From IMG/VR virus record IMGVR_UViG_3300032053_000016, positions 1 through 64,000 of that record: a stretch of 64,000 bases of DNA, one strand, 5' to 3'. Position numbers and translations under genes: made by a program. Shown here in pieces: positions 54,945-63,329 of the stretch (position 1 is its first letter; every line of letters starts with the position of its first letter). The stretch is from a virus. The notes under the pieces are model-generated. The model saw only the letters and a program-made list of their open reading frames with translations, did not search any database and was not told the origin of the DNA.

Positions 54945-55796
54945 GTCGAGGTTGGGCAAAATGGTGGATGTCCACCAATGTTCAATCTCGGCATCTTGCT
55001 TGTTGCGTTGTGGCGTGAGATCCTGCATTACTTGGAGAAGATCGTCTACGTGTTGATTTGCCCAAGCCACTGCTTTTGACTTGTTTGTGCTGCCGCTTTG
55101 GATCGCAACCATCAAAGCCTTGAACAACGGGTGGTAAGCATCTTCACGGAAGAGATCGTCAAACGACCTTTTGGTCTTCACATCGTCGCTGTACGCTCGA
55201 TCGAACCCGTTGAAAGCGGCGTCCACGATCATGTCACGCACGTCATCGTGGCCCCAATTGCCTGGATCTCCAGCTGCAGCGATCGCCTTGTCGCCCGCCG
55301 CAAGCGCGCCCGCGATGTCGAAGCCCACGGGCCCGAGGTAGGCGGCTCTGAGGAAGTCAGGATGCTTCGCTCGCCCTGCCGTGTCAGCTTCAAGCTCGAC
55401 CAGATTGGGGTTATCTTTGTTTTGATCGAAGTAGCGTTTGATTACCTGCTGCGCAGCAGGACTGACGCTGTAATCGGCAAATACACTCTTCCAATACTCA
55501 AGGGCAGCAGCTAGCAAAACGATAGAAACAACAGCATTCTCGGCGTACAGACGGTGAAGTCTGTAGTTTGCATCGTATTCACTGACAGCTTGCGCCAAAC
55601 CCAACACCTTGGGGATCGGAACACCCTCGTGATTCACGATCTCGGACGTTGAGATCGCGATCAGCGATGTCATCCTGCCGTTCATGTATGACACGATCGC
55701 AACACGGTCAAGCTGTCTGTTCGCTAGATCCATGACATTTGCTTCCTCAATGAGCTGTCGGTGGATGAGCTCACGCAGTTCGTTGAGGGTCAACAC
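54942..55796 (-). CDS. Hypothetical protein with amphipathic leader
   Basis: The protein has 284 residues from GTG 55796 (TACCTA 5 nt upstream). The N-terminus MLTLNELRELIHRQLIEEA resembles leaders at 20421, 50253 and 50729. The remainder is helical with PVGFDIAGALAAGDKAIAAAG. No catalytic motif. Possibly a packaged internal protein. Confidence 0.62.
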   Translation of the reverse strand: MLTLNELRELIHRQLIEEANVMDLANRQLDRVAIVSYMNGRMTSLIAISTSEIVNHEGVPIPKVLGLAQAVSEYDANYRLHRLYAENAVVSIVLLAAALEYWKSVFADYSVSPAAQQVIKRYFDQNKDNPNLVELEADTAGRAKHPDFLRAAYLGPVGFDIAGALAAGDKAIAAAGDPGNWGHDDVRDMIVDAAFNGFDRAYSDDVKTKRSFDDLFREDAYHPLFKALMVAIQSGSTNKSKAVAWANQHVDDLLQVMQDLTPQRNKQDAEIEHWWTSTILPNLD

Positions 55797-55814
55797 ATCG
55801 TTAGGTATGTTTTG

Positions 55815-56513
55815 TCAGATGATGTTCATGTCGAGGACGCTGACGATCGCGATGTGTCGTTCGTCACCCAGATCAAGGCAAATCTCAACGTCGTTGGTCA
55901 ACCTGTTGGTCTCGTAGATCTTGAAACCACCAGCTAACGTGCCGTAATGTTGCAATCCTCCTGGAAAAGAAGGCCTGTACATAACGCAGGCCTCCAGAAT
56001 GCACCTCACGTTAGGACCGACGTAGATCTTGTTGGGTGTAACCCCGTGTTGCTTGCGCAGTTCGTTGCTCGCATCGACGATGGTCTCGATGAGCGTCTCG
56101 TACCATTCGCGAACCGTTCCGGTGAAGACGGGTCCCATTGAGAGACTCGAGGTGAGGTCGATAGGATTACCTGTGAGCTTATTGATGAACTTTCCAGGTG
56201 CGCGAGACCAGAACATCCGAAGTTGGTAGACCTCCTGCGAAGGAGGAGCAATGGATGCGATCTTCCCACAGATCATTCCCTCCATGTAAAAGAGATCAGC
56301 CTTCACATCCTCAGCCAGGAACTTCAACCGCACGGATTCAAGAACTTTTTCAGCGGCTTTCAACGAAGGCATCCTAGTGGCGTACCTGATCTCGTAGCTG
56401 TCTGCGCTTGGCATCTGAGCAGCATAGTCACAGATGTTTTCGAACGTGACGATGACCGCGTTGTCGACAAACTGATCTTCTTTGTCTTGTCTGTATCTGT
56501 CGATGAACTTCAC
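55815..56513 (-). CDS. Hypothetical protein
   Basis: The protein has 232 residues. The C-terminal half (NKIYVGPNVRCILEACVMYRP, LAGGFKIYETNR, DVEICLDLGDERHIAIVSV) has the strand layout of some capsid-like or decoration proteins, but I cannot assign it. ATGA coupling with the glycosyltransferase upstream. Confidence 0.6.
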   Translation of the reverse strand: MKFIDRYRQDKEDQFVDNAVIVTFENICDYAAQMPSADSYEIRYATRMPSLKAAEKVLESVRLKFLAEDVKADLFYMEGMICGKIASIAPPSQEVYQLRMFWSRAPGKFINKLTGNPIDLTSSLSMGPVFTGTVREWYETLIETIVDASNELRKQHGVTPNKIYVGPNVRCILEACVMYRPSFPGGLQHYGTLAGGFKIYETNRLTNDVEICLDLGDERHIAIVSVLDMNII

Positions 56514-57499
56514 AAGTACCTTGTTCTTTCTATGGTGCCGCTCAAACTAGCACCGACGAACTCGTCGACAGTCTTCGCGGCATATTCTCCAACGGCCTCA
56601 TGACTCATGAGCGGTCGCAAGGCGGCAGCTCGTTTCCCAAGATCGGTGCGGATCGCTGGATGATCCAACAGATGATCAATGCGTGCTTCGAGCGTCTCGT
56701 ACTCGTAATCAGGCCCAAGTGACGCGTAGTGCTCCCATTCTTTCAGCGGCCAGCAGCAGTTGTTCTGCGGCAAGGCAAGGATGCATTTACCAAGCACTAA
56801 GAACTCGTAGAACTTGCGACTTGATACTCCAATGCCGGGGAAATCGAGACACACCTTCGTGCGATTGATGACGCTGTAGTACTCGTCTGGCGGCATGAGA
56901 CCGTCGTAGGTGACGATGTTGAGATCCTTGCGTCGCTCCTTGATCTCAAGCAGTTTTGCGTAGCCGATGCGACGGTTGGTTGGCCAGTGTTGATTGGTGT
57001 TGCGACTCTTTGGCCAGCAGTACGGCTTGTTGTGATCGTGAACCTTACCGCCAACGAAGAGCACGTCGATGTCCTGTTCGACCTTCGGAAGCGTGTCAGC
57101 CACCTTGAAGATGCGATCCGGGTCGTTCGTCATGAGGGCAAGCGGGTAGACATCCTCCTTGAACGGGTAGAACACGCGTTGCTCGGACGTGCTCCCATGT
57201 TGAATCTTTAAGACCATGTAGTCTGTGACCTTGTAGTGGTCGATCAGGTTCTGGAAACGCGGCCAGTTGAGCTTGATGTCGAACGGGGTGCCACCCGATC
57301 CGTCGTCGCCGTCGAAGAAGCACAGGAAGTTCTTGCCGTCGCGTTCGTACAAGAAGCACGACCAATTCTTGTTCAACGTGCTGGATGACATGTTCGCGTC
57401 CTGAACCGCTTCAGGAGCGTGCTTCTTGTAGAACTTCGTCAAGAAGTGAACGAAGTGATCGCGATCGTCAATACCGTAACGCGTGATCTTGCCGATCAT
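56510..57499 (-). CDS. Glycosyltransferase, GT-B-like
   Basis: The protein has 329 residues. The sequence IGVSSRKFYEFLVLGKCILA, with preceding DLNIVTYDGLMPPDEYYSVINR, matches the C-terminal domain of exostosin or family-1-type glycosyltransferases. The N-terminal domain includes DIDVLFVGGKV. ATGA overlaps on both sides tie it to a Dam-type methyltransferase and the gene at 55815. Sugar and acceptor unknown. Confidence 0.75.
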   Translation of the reverse strand: MIGKITRYGIDDRDHFVHFLTKFYKKHAPEAVQDANMSSSTLNKNWSCFLYERDGKNFLCFFDGDDGSGGTPFDIKLNWPRFQNLIDHYKVTDYMVLKIQHGSTSEQRVFYPFKEDVYPLALMTNDPDRIFKVADTLPKVEQDIDVLFVGGKVHDHNKPYCWPKSRNTNQHWPTNRRIGYAKLLEIKERRKDLNIVTYDGLMPPDEYYSVINRTKVCLDFPGIGVSSRKFYEFLVLGKCILALPQNNCCWPLKEWEHYASLGPDYEYETLEARIDHLLDHPAIRTDLGKRAAALRPLMSHEAVGEYAAKTVDEFVGASLSGTIERTRYL

Positions 57500-58224
57500 G
57501 TTTCCCTCGTGTAGATCAGCTCTTTGCTGTGGTGGTGGTTGTCCGACTTGCGTCGACTGGTGACAGTTGTCCTAAACGGTTCGAAGGGAAGCCAGTCGGG
57601 GATTGTGCCTGTCTTGGGACATTCGGCCTCACACACGATGACCTGCCCTCGCAGATCAGCGATTTGACCCGTCAAACGTGTGTAATCTAACGTTTTCGCA
57701 CGGTACTGGTAGTTGTACTGATACGGAGGGTCGACGAACCATGTGCCTTCAACACCAGGTTTCAGAAGCTCGAGGCCATCGACTCGAACCTTCCAGTGCT
57801 TGATGAGGTGGAACTCGCTCGCGACACGACTTCTCGTGTTCTCGGTCCACTGCCCTGACTTGTTTCCCCACGACGAGACCGTCCAGCAGCTGCCGACGTT
57901 GTTCGTTCTCTGCCACGTCTTCATGAGCAGTTCTTGACCACGGTTCATGCCGAGCTCACGCACATCCGTCCCCTCAGGGATGTTGATAGGCATCTCACGG
58001 ATGCTCGCCTCGGTGGCTTCCTCGATGAGCCACCACCACAGCGCGCACACATGCTCGTCAGACTCAGCGAGCAACACGTCTTTGCGATGGTGTCGCAACG
58101 AGTAACCAGCACTGCCCGCGAACGGCTCGATGATCATGTCATGCGTCGGCGCGGGGTAATGCTTTGCTGCTGTCCATTTCGAGCCGAACCACTTGAAGAG
58201 TGGACCTGTGATCGTGTCACTCAT
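57496..58224 (-). CDS. Dam-type N6-adenine DNA methyltransferase (alpha class)
   Basis: The protein has 242 residues. Motif X/I appears as LFKWFGSKW and EPFAGSAGYS; the catalytic motif IV is FVDPPYQYNY. This order (I before IV) defines alpha-class adenine methyltransferases such as Dam. It methylates adenine N6, probably for restriction avoidance. Coupled by ATGA to the methyltransferase upstream. Confidence 0.88.
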   Translation of the reverse strand: MSDTITGPLFKWFGSKWTAAKHYPAPTHDMIIEPFAGSAGYSLRHHRKDVLLAESDEHVCALWWWLIEEATEASIREMPINIPEGTDVRELGMNRGQELLMKTWQRTNNVGSCWTVSSWGNKSGQWTENTRSRVASEFHLIKHWKVRVDGLELLKPGVEGTWFVDPPYQYNYQYRAKTLDYTRLTGQIADLRGQVIVCEAECPKTGTIPDWLPFEPFRTTVTSRRKSDNHHHSKELIYTRET

Positions 58225-58886
58225 GTTTTCTTCTTTCGAATCATGCTCGTCATGCTGTTGTCAGACGTGTAATCGTACGAATGTTCTTTCGGCAACCGCA
58301 CCCAGATCGTCACGTGTTTGACGTCTTGACGAAGCGTCTCGAACACGTGACGGCTCACGTACTTGCTGTGGAAATCCTTCTCGTACTTCAGTGACTCGAT
58401 CATTCTGAAGGTTGTGTGAACGAGCTTTTCGTTGTGGGCGTCAGCGGAGCAACTTTCAAGCTTTGGCAGGAAGCTCGTGTGGATGTCCTCAACAACGTAG
58501 AACCCATCCGGCTTCACATGACTCCACAGTTTAGAAAAAGTCGACTGTTGATGCTTCATCATGTGACTACCGTCGTCAACGATAAGGTCCCATGGGCCAT
58601 GCTTTTCAGAGAGTTTCACTAGCTCGTTCGTGTCGTTCGCGTCGATCTTGTGAAGTGTAACACCGTCGATGTCCCCGCAACGCTTGATGTCCAGATCGAC
58701 GCCATGGATCTCCGCATTTGGAAAGTACTCACGCCACATGCGTAGACTTGCGCCAAAGAACACGCCGATCTCCAAAACCTTCAATGGCTCAGATCTGCGG
58801 TCCTCTAGTCTACGCTCGTAAACTTCGCAGTACCCGTGGTTCGCCTTGTCAGTTCCATGCTTGACAGCAATGTCGTGTAGGTTCAC
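58221..58886 (-). CDS. SAM-dependent methyltransferase (class I)
   Basis: The protein has 221 residues. The SAM motif is VLEIGVFFGASLRMW, with IHGVDLDI and DLIVDDGSHM as motifs II and IV. This form is usual beside glycan biosynthesis genes, where it methylates sugars. Coupled by ATGA on both sides. Substrate unknown. Confidence 0.83.
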   Translation of the reverse strand: MNLHDIAVKHGTDKANHGYCEVYERRLEDRRSEPLKVLEIGVFFGASLRMWREYFPNAEIHGVDLDIKRCGDIDGVTLHKIDANDTNELVKLSEKHGPWDLIVDDGSHMMKHQQSTFSKLWSHVKPDGFYVVEDIHTSFLPKLESCSADAHNEKLVHTTFRMIESLKYEKDFHSKYVSRHVFETLRQDVKHVTIWVRLPKEHSYDYTSDNSMTSMIRKKKT

Positions 58887-59689
58887 TTTCTCTCCAAAAT
58901 GATGAAGTTTTGATCGTACTTCCCACTCGAGAACCTCCCGCGCTCCAACGCGTTGAACCCCTGCATCTTGTCGATGACGTCGGCGACAACAGGCTGACGG
59001 ATGTGACCGAGTGGGTCGTCAGGTTGAGGCACGCCACCGTGTGGGAGCGCTTTCACAGGGAAGGTGATCAGCACACGCGCGTCTAGACGCGTGATGTCGT
59101 GAAGGTCAGCGATGATGTTGTCTTCGGCAGTCTGATCGACATGCTCCAACACCTCGGTCAACGTCACCACGTCAAACGTTGTGTCGTACGTGTCGCGAAG
59201 ACGATCGAAGCGAACGTCAAAGTGCTTCACATCCACACCAAGCAACGTCAACAGCTTGTTGTAACAGGGTGAGAAGTCGCACGTGTGAAGGTTGAGATCG
59301 TACCTGTAGTGATCGCGGTAGAGCAAGGCTCCGTGACACCCATGCGCTGGAGCGATGTCAAGCAGCCTTCCTGTATGTGCTGCGTTTGGAAAGAAGCGAG
59401 CGTTAGCGAACTCCGGTCGTGGAAACGTCCTCCCGTTCCTCCACGTTGGGTCGACGAACTCACGTTGAGCCCACACCTTCAACGTGTCGCGTTCGTCTGT
59501 AGAGAGCGCGAAGTACACACTCAAGAAATCGTCGAACTGCGCCTTGATCCTCGCACCCGTCTCAGCGTCCATCGTGGCGAACGCAACGAGTTCATCGTGA
59601 GAGTAAGGGCTCATGGCATCACCGCCCCAGTCGATGCGGCCATTCGCGAGCTCGGAAGCGCCGAGACGCTTGAGAATGTCGTCGTTCAT
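58883..59689 (-). CDS. SAM-dependent methyltransferase (class I)
   Basis: The protein has 268 residues. LLDIAPAHGCHGALL is the SAM loop (motif I), DVVTLTEVLEHVD motif IV, then VLITFPVKALPHGG. The N-terminal 80 residues are helical. TGATG overlap with the glycosyltransferase. Probably methylates a sugar or small metabolite; not DNA. Confidence 0.8.
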   Translation of the reverse strand: MNDDILKRLGASELANGRIDWGGDAMSPYSHDELVAFATMDAETGARIKAQFDDFLSVYFALSTDERDTLKVWAQREFVDPTWRNGRTFPRPEFANARFFPNAAHTGRLLDIAPAHGCHGALLYRDHYRYDLNLHTCDFSPCYNKLLTLLGVDVKHFDVRFDRLRDTYDTTFDVVTLTEVLEHVDQTAEDNIIADLHDITRLDARVLITFPVKALPHGGVPQPDDPLGHIRQPVVADVIDKMQGFNALERGRFSSGKYDQNFIILERK

Positions 59690-60597
59690 CAGAGGTCCTT
59701 GAACATCTTACGGTAGGGTTCCATTCCACCCTTAGAAATCTTAAAGCGTTCCACATCTGGGATGGTTGGAATTGCTTGTGAAACGTCGTCGGCGATCGCA
59801 GAATGATGAAGAACTTGTTCGGCAATGCCGACGGGTGTTGAAACGACAGGAAGACCAATCGCTCCTGCTTCAAGAAAAGCCTGAGGTCCACCTTCGTGCA
59901 CGCTTGTGACAGCGTACAGATCGGCACATTGGTAGAATTCGTTCAAGACTGGTTGTTCTGGTCGTTCGCGATACACATACGGGGTACCTGCAGCAGCGAG
60001 GCGGCCGCAAATATATTGCCTTCTCCATCCTGCCAAAAGCACCAGTGAGTTTGGATCTTGTTGATGTCTCTTGATGAAGAAATCGGCTAAAGCCTCAGGA
60101 CCCTTTTCACGTTTTGGAGACTTTTCGTCGTGTCCTTCTGTATCGCGCTGAGCCGAGAAAACGATATTCGCGTTCAAAGGCAAATCATGCTTCGCTCTCA
60201 ACACTTGAGAATCAGCTGTGCGTCGCCACATAGCATCATTCACCCAATACGGAACCTGTCTTACGGGTTTGTCTGTCAGGATTTCCAGTTGAGCTTTTGC
60301 GCGCGCGTTGTACACGTGATACAAATCGACGTGCTTGTCGCGGTCCATAAATTCTTCTCGCTCGTCAACGCCAAACTTGGAAGGGACGAGGTGGTGGATC
60401 GTGACGACGACCTTTTTGTTCGGCTTGTCTTTCAAAAGATGTTTTGGAATGACTCTCCATCTCCACTCTGAGAAAATCCAAATGATGTCAGCTTGCTCAG
60501 GTCGCATCACCGATGACTTCGGGTTGTGTTTCAACCAATCGTTTGTCAAGGTGTCACAGATCCAGTTTTCATCAGCCGGCAACATATAGATCTTCAT
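59689..60597 (-). CDS. Glycosyltransferase, GT4-like
   Basis: The protein has 302 residues from ATG 60597 (ATGA with the homing gene stop). HEGGPQAFLEAGAIGLPVVST is the C-terminal nucleotide-sugar-binding segment, with E-x7-E as in GT4. The N-terminus IYMLPADENWICD is a shorter Rossmann domain. Part of the surface-glycan cluster. Confidence 0.83.
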   Translation of the reverse strand: MKIYMLPADENWICDTLTNDWLKHNPKSSVMRPEQADIIWIFSEWRWRVIPKHLLKDKPNKKVVVTIHHLVPSKFGVDEREEFMDRDKHVDLYHVYNARAKAQLEILTDKPVRQVPYWVNDAMWRRTADSQVLRAKHDLPLNANIVFSAQRDTEGHDEKSPKREKGPEALADFFIKRHQQDPNSLVLLAGWRRQYICGRLAAAGTPYVYRERPEQPVLNEFYQCADLYAVTSVHEGGPQAFLEAGAIGLPVVSTPVGIAEQVLHHSAIADDVSQAIPTIPDVERFKISKGGMEPYRKMFKDL

Positions 60598-61241
60598 TGA
60601 GCGAACCTCCATTTGAGATTTTGGTGGTGAGGTCGTGTCCCTCGACAGACCGCGCCTATGTGACCTTCGCAGTAGTCGTTCGTACGAGCAGCAACCCTAA
60701 TCGAGGAGTACGCGGCAACGAACACGTCGTCCATCGTGTAACAATCAACGCGACGACACCGTTTGCTGATCTTGCCGTATTGGGGATTGTTCGGACCAAG
60801 TTTCGAATCTCGAAGCTTCACACGCGTCTCGATCGAGATCGGAACCTTTGCTCGACGACCGACTTTCGCGCGCTCGTTTGGATCTTGGTATCGACGTCGC
60901 TGACTCAGACTCAGTTTTCTTCGAGTCTCGACAGTAGGAAGTCCACTTTCCCCACCTTTTGAACCGTTGTATCCGAAATCAGGATCGGCACTTCGACAAC
61001 GTTTGATCCAACGTTGTTCAAACGCTTTTGCTTCGCTAAGCGAATCCGTTTCTTCTAGCTGTTGATGTTTCCATGCGTCAACACCGTACTTGTTGATTGC
61101 TCGATGGAAATGGTATTGGCTTCCGGAACGAGCGATCGACACATGTTTGCGCCAACGTTTTTCCATGCCTTTCGACGTCCATCCAATGTAGGATTTTCCG
61201 TTTACAAGACATGTGTGACAGTAAACAACAAACCCTTTCAT
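60594..61241 (-). CDS. GIY-YIG homing endonuclease
   Basis: The protein has 215 residues. FVVYCHTCL...SYIGWTSKGMEKRWRKH carries the GIY and YIG elements plus catalytic Arg; a Glu lies in FEQRWI. NUMOD-like segments (TRRKLSLSQRR, TRVKLRDSKLG) follow, and a C-terminal helix-turn-helix-like domain ends in HQNLKWRFA. It is the second free-standing GIY-YIG gene in the window. Confidence 0.9.
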   Translation of the reverse strand: MKGFVVYCHTCLVNGKSYIGWTSKGMEKRWRKHVSIARSGSQYHFHRAINKYGVDAWKHQQLEETDSLSEAKAFEQRWIKRCRSADPDFGYNGSKGGESGLPTVETRRKLSLSQRRRYQDPNERAKVGRRAKVPISIETRVKLRDSKLGPNNPQYGKISKRCRRVDCYTMDDVFVAAYSSIRVAARTNDYCEGHIGAVCRGTRPHHQNLKWRFAQ

Positions 61242-61252
61242 GCCCGAAAGGC

Positions 61253-61258
61253 TAGTTT
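61253..61258 (+). promoter_or_regulatory. Leaderless-type -10 element TAGTTT
   Basis: TAGTTT, 6 nt, ATG 61265. The reverse strand reads AAACTA just upstream of the leftward homing gene. Confidence 0.55.
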
Positions 61259-61264
61259 ATCTGT

Positions 61265-61798
61265 ATGGACTTCTGCGAAAAATATACTTTGCTTCACCGC
61301 TTGATGACCGATCACAAACGCGAGAGCTTTGTGGAGACCGGAACGTACGAGGCCAAGATGAGTCTCAAGATGTCGGATCTGACCTCGAACGTACGATCGA
61401 TCGAACTTAGCGAAAAGCTTCACAACGAAGCTCTCGTACAAGTCAAGAAAGCAAAGAAGGACGGCGTAATCACGCTCATCTTGGGGAACAGCGCCGAGCA
61501 GCTGCCGAAGGCTCTAGACGGGGCTTCTAAGCCGCTCGTGTGGCTCGACGCGCACTGGTCTGCTGGGAAAACTGTGCGCGACGATAGTGGCAGCGACACC
61601 CCTATTGTGGCAGAGCTTCACGCCTTGAAGGAATGGGGAGGAGACGCCGTTATCGCAATCGATGACCTCTGGTGCTTCAACGGCAAGAACGGGTACCCTA
61701 CCTTTGAGAGACTACGCGAAATCGTTCGCGAGCTGTGGCCAACGGCAACGCTCACGCGAGTCGACGAGTGCGTCTGGTTCCAGGTCGATCCCGCTTAG
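61265..61798 (+). CDS. SAM-methyltransferase-like protein
   Basis: The protein has 177 residues. ESFVETGTYEAKMS looks like a SAM loop (motif I) and VWLDAHWSAG follows near the motif IV position; the acidic motif II is RSIELSEKL. It resembles small methyltransferases beside phage and bacterial glycan genes. The reading is strong; the substrate is not known. It converges on the dioxygenase gene with a 4-nt gap. Confidence 0.7.
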   Translation: MDFCEKYTLLHRLMTDHKRESFVETGTYEAKMSLKMSDLTSNVRSIELSEKLHNEALVQVKKAKKDGVITLILGNSAEQLPKALDGASKPLVWLDAHWSAGKTVRDDSGSDTPIVAELHALKEWGGDAVIAIDDLWCFNGKNGYPTFERLREIVRELWPTATLTRVDECVWFQVDPA

Positions 61799-61802
61799 AC
61801 GT

Positions 61803-62573
61803 TCACGACGTCTTGTCAGCGACGCGACCCTTGTTGCGCTTGACACGCAGCTCGTTCAACTCGGGATCCTCGGGATCTTCGGGACGCTTCTTGAACTGCG
61901 TGGAGGTGTACTCACTCTCCAATTCAGCCTCTGTCATTGGGACGTAGTAGTACATCGCAAGGCTGCGTCGCGTCATGCCTTCGGGACAGGTCAACGGTTC
62001 GGGATGACCGTGGTTGGATTTCATGTCGGTGCGAAAGACGACGGTGCGGTTGAAGATCGGGAGCACCTTCGACACGCATTCCGTCATTTCCTTGTTCCAG
62101 AGTTCAAGGTTGCCGCCGTAACTCGCGTCCCAGTTCTCGTTGAGATAGACGATCATGTTGAGCTTGCGGAAAGCCTTCATCGGGCGGTGGATGTTGAAAT
62201 CCTCGTGCACATCTAGCTTGCCACCTGGCTTGATCTGGTGAAGGCCACCGCCGTTGAGCGTGTGGTCTGGGACAAGGTTCTCAAGCCCGGCAAGCCGGCC
62301 AAGCTGCGCGACAACATCAGACGAGTTAGCCTCGTCGAAGAACTCGCGAAACCCAACGTCGAGCTGTGACAGATCGTTGAAGGCGAACTTTCGCTCGAGC
62401 GGGTTGTCGTACTGCCACCACTTCTTCTCCTCAACACTTGGGTACTTCGGCACAAGCGACCGCAACGCTTCGGGATCGATCAGGTTGTCGACGACGACAT
62501 GCGGGAACGGATGACCGTTGCGGAACGACTCGATCATCAGGTTGGTGTCGATGCGTTTGGTGAAGAACTTCAT
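61803..62573 (-). CDS. 2-oxoglutarate/Fe(II) prolyl-4-hydroxylase-type oxygenase
   Basis: The protein has 256 residues from ATG 62573 (ATGA). The iron site is VHEDFNIH (His123, Asp125) with His188 or His190 distal (SNHGHPEPL), and Arg202/Arg203 near the end. MIVYLNENWDASYGGNLELW is the P4H-type core. It hydroxylates an unknown substrate, perhaps a protein or a sugar intermediate. It differs from the AlkB-like enzyme at 12 kb. Confidence 0.85.
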   Translation of the reverse strand: MKFFTKRIDTNLMIESFRNGHPFPHVVVDNLIDPEALRSLVPKYPSVEEKKWWQYDNPLERKFAFNDLSQLDVGFREFFDEANSSDVVAQLGRLAGLENLVPDHTLNGGGLHQIKPGGKLDVHEDFNIHRPMKAFRKLNMIVYLNENWDASYGGNLELWNKEMTECVSKVLPIFNRTVVFRTDMKSNHGHPEPLTCPEGMTRRSLAMYYYVPMTEAELESEYTSTQFKKRPEDPEDPELNELRVKRNKGRVADKTS

Positions 62574-62752
62574 GACTTGTATCCTGAGCACTCGAGAGCT
62601 TCGTCTGTGAACGGCGCGTACGTCAATCCTTGATCGTCAAGTGTAACCAGCAAAACCCATTCGTTTTCGCGAAGCGTGGCGGGCATCTCGCATCGCGAGC
62701 ACACATGTGTGTTGGAGTTGCGTTGCTCCTTCTGTCTGAAGTCGTGCTTCAT
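62570..62752 (-). CDS. Hypothetical 60-aa protein with CxxC
   Basis: The protein has 60 residues, ATGA on both sides. CSRCEMPA near the N-terminus and a final C suggest a small metal-binding fold. Function unknown. Confidence 0.62.
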   Translation of the reverse strand: MKHDFRQKEQRNSNTHVCSRCEMPATLRENEWVLLVTLDDQGLTYAPFTDEALECSGYKS

Positions 62753-63186
62753 GGCTTGTACTTCTCGTTCCAGGCGTTGAGAACATGTCGATAGACCAAC
62801 ATGTTCGGGCGGTACTGTGGGTTGCCGAAGATCGGCGCGTCGCTGCCATTGAGCACGAGGTGAAGCGCCGCGGCAACTGCGGCCGACCGACTCTTCCCAG
62901 CAGTGCAGTGAATCACAATCTGTTGAGCGTTGGGATGTTCCAAGACAAGATCAACGATGCGTTCTCCATCTCCAGGTTGAGCGAGCGGACAGCTTTCTTG
63001 AGTCTGTCCTGGGGCGTGCTGATCCAGATCCCAAAAGAAAAGGTTAAGCCTGCCAAGGGTATGCTCATTTGTCTTGATGTTAGCTGGCTCTTCACCCGGG
63101 CAGTTGATGGAGACAATGATGTGCGGGACGTCTGATAGATCCATCGCCTCGATGAGGGGACGACTACAGACTTGGATGTCGATCAT
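62749..63186 (-). CDS. CX5R protein phosphatase
   Basis: The protein has 145 residues. The phosphate-binding loop is VIHCTAGKSRSAA (Cys94, Arg100). The N-terminal part has HIIVSINCPGEEPANI. It is a small dual-specificity or low-complexity tyrosine-phosphatase-type enzyme, distinct from the one at 51.9 kb. Coupled by ATGA to its neighbours. Confidence 0.82.
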   Translation of the reverse strand: MIDIQVCSRPLIEAMDLSDVPHIIVSINCPGEEPANIKTNEHTLGRLNLFFWDLDQHAPGQTQESCPLAQPGDGERIVDLVLEHPNAQQIVIHCTAGKSRSAAVAAALHLVLNGSDAPIFGNPQYRPNMLVYRHVLNAWNEKYKP

Positions 63187-63329
63187 GACATCCCCGAACT
63201 CTTACGCTTGAAGTAAAATTCATGCTCGTGTACACCAACAAGCTCCCAACCTTGAGCTCCAAGTTTGTTGAGAATCTCACATCTTAACGAGTAGACAGAG
63301 ATGCTCGCAACATGGTATTCCCACTTCAT
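63183..63329 (-). CDS. DUF4177-like small protein
   Basis: The protein has 48 residues from ATG 63329, with ATGA overlaps at both ends. KWEYHVASISVYSLR, then LNKLGAQGWELVGVHEHE and YFKRK is the DUF4177 layout (WEY, lG..GWELv, KR). Function unknown. Confidence 0.7.
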   Translation of the reverse strand: MKWEYHVASISVYSLRCEILNKLGAQGWELVGVHEHEFYFKRKSSGMS

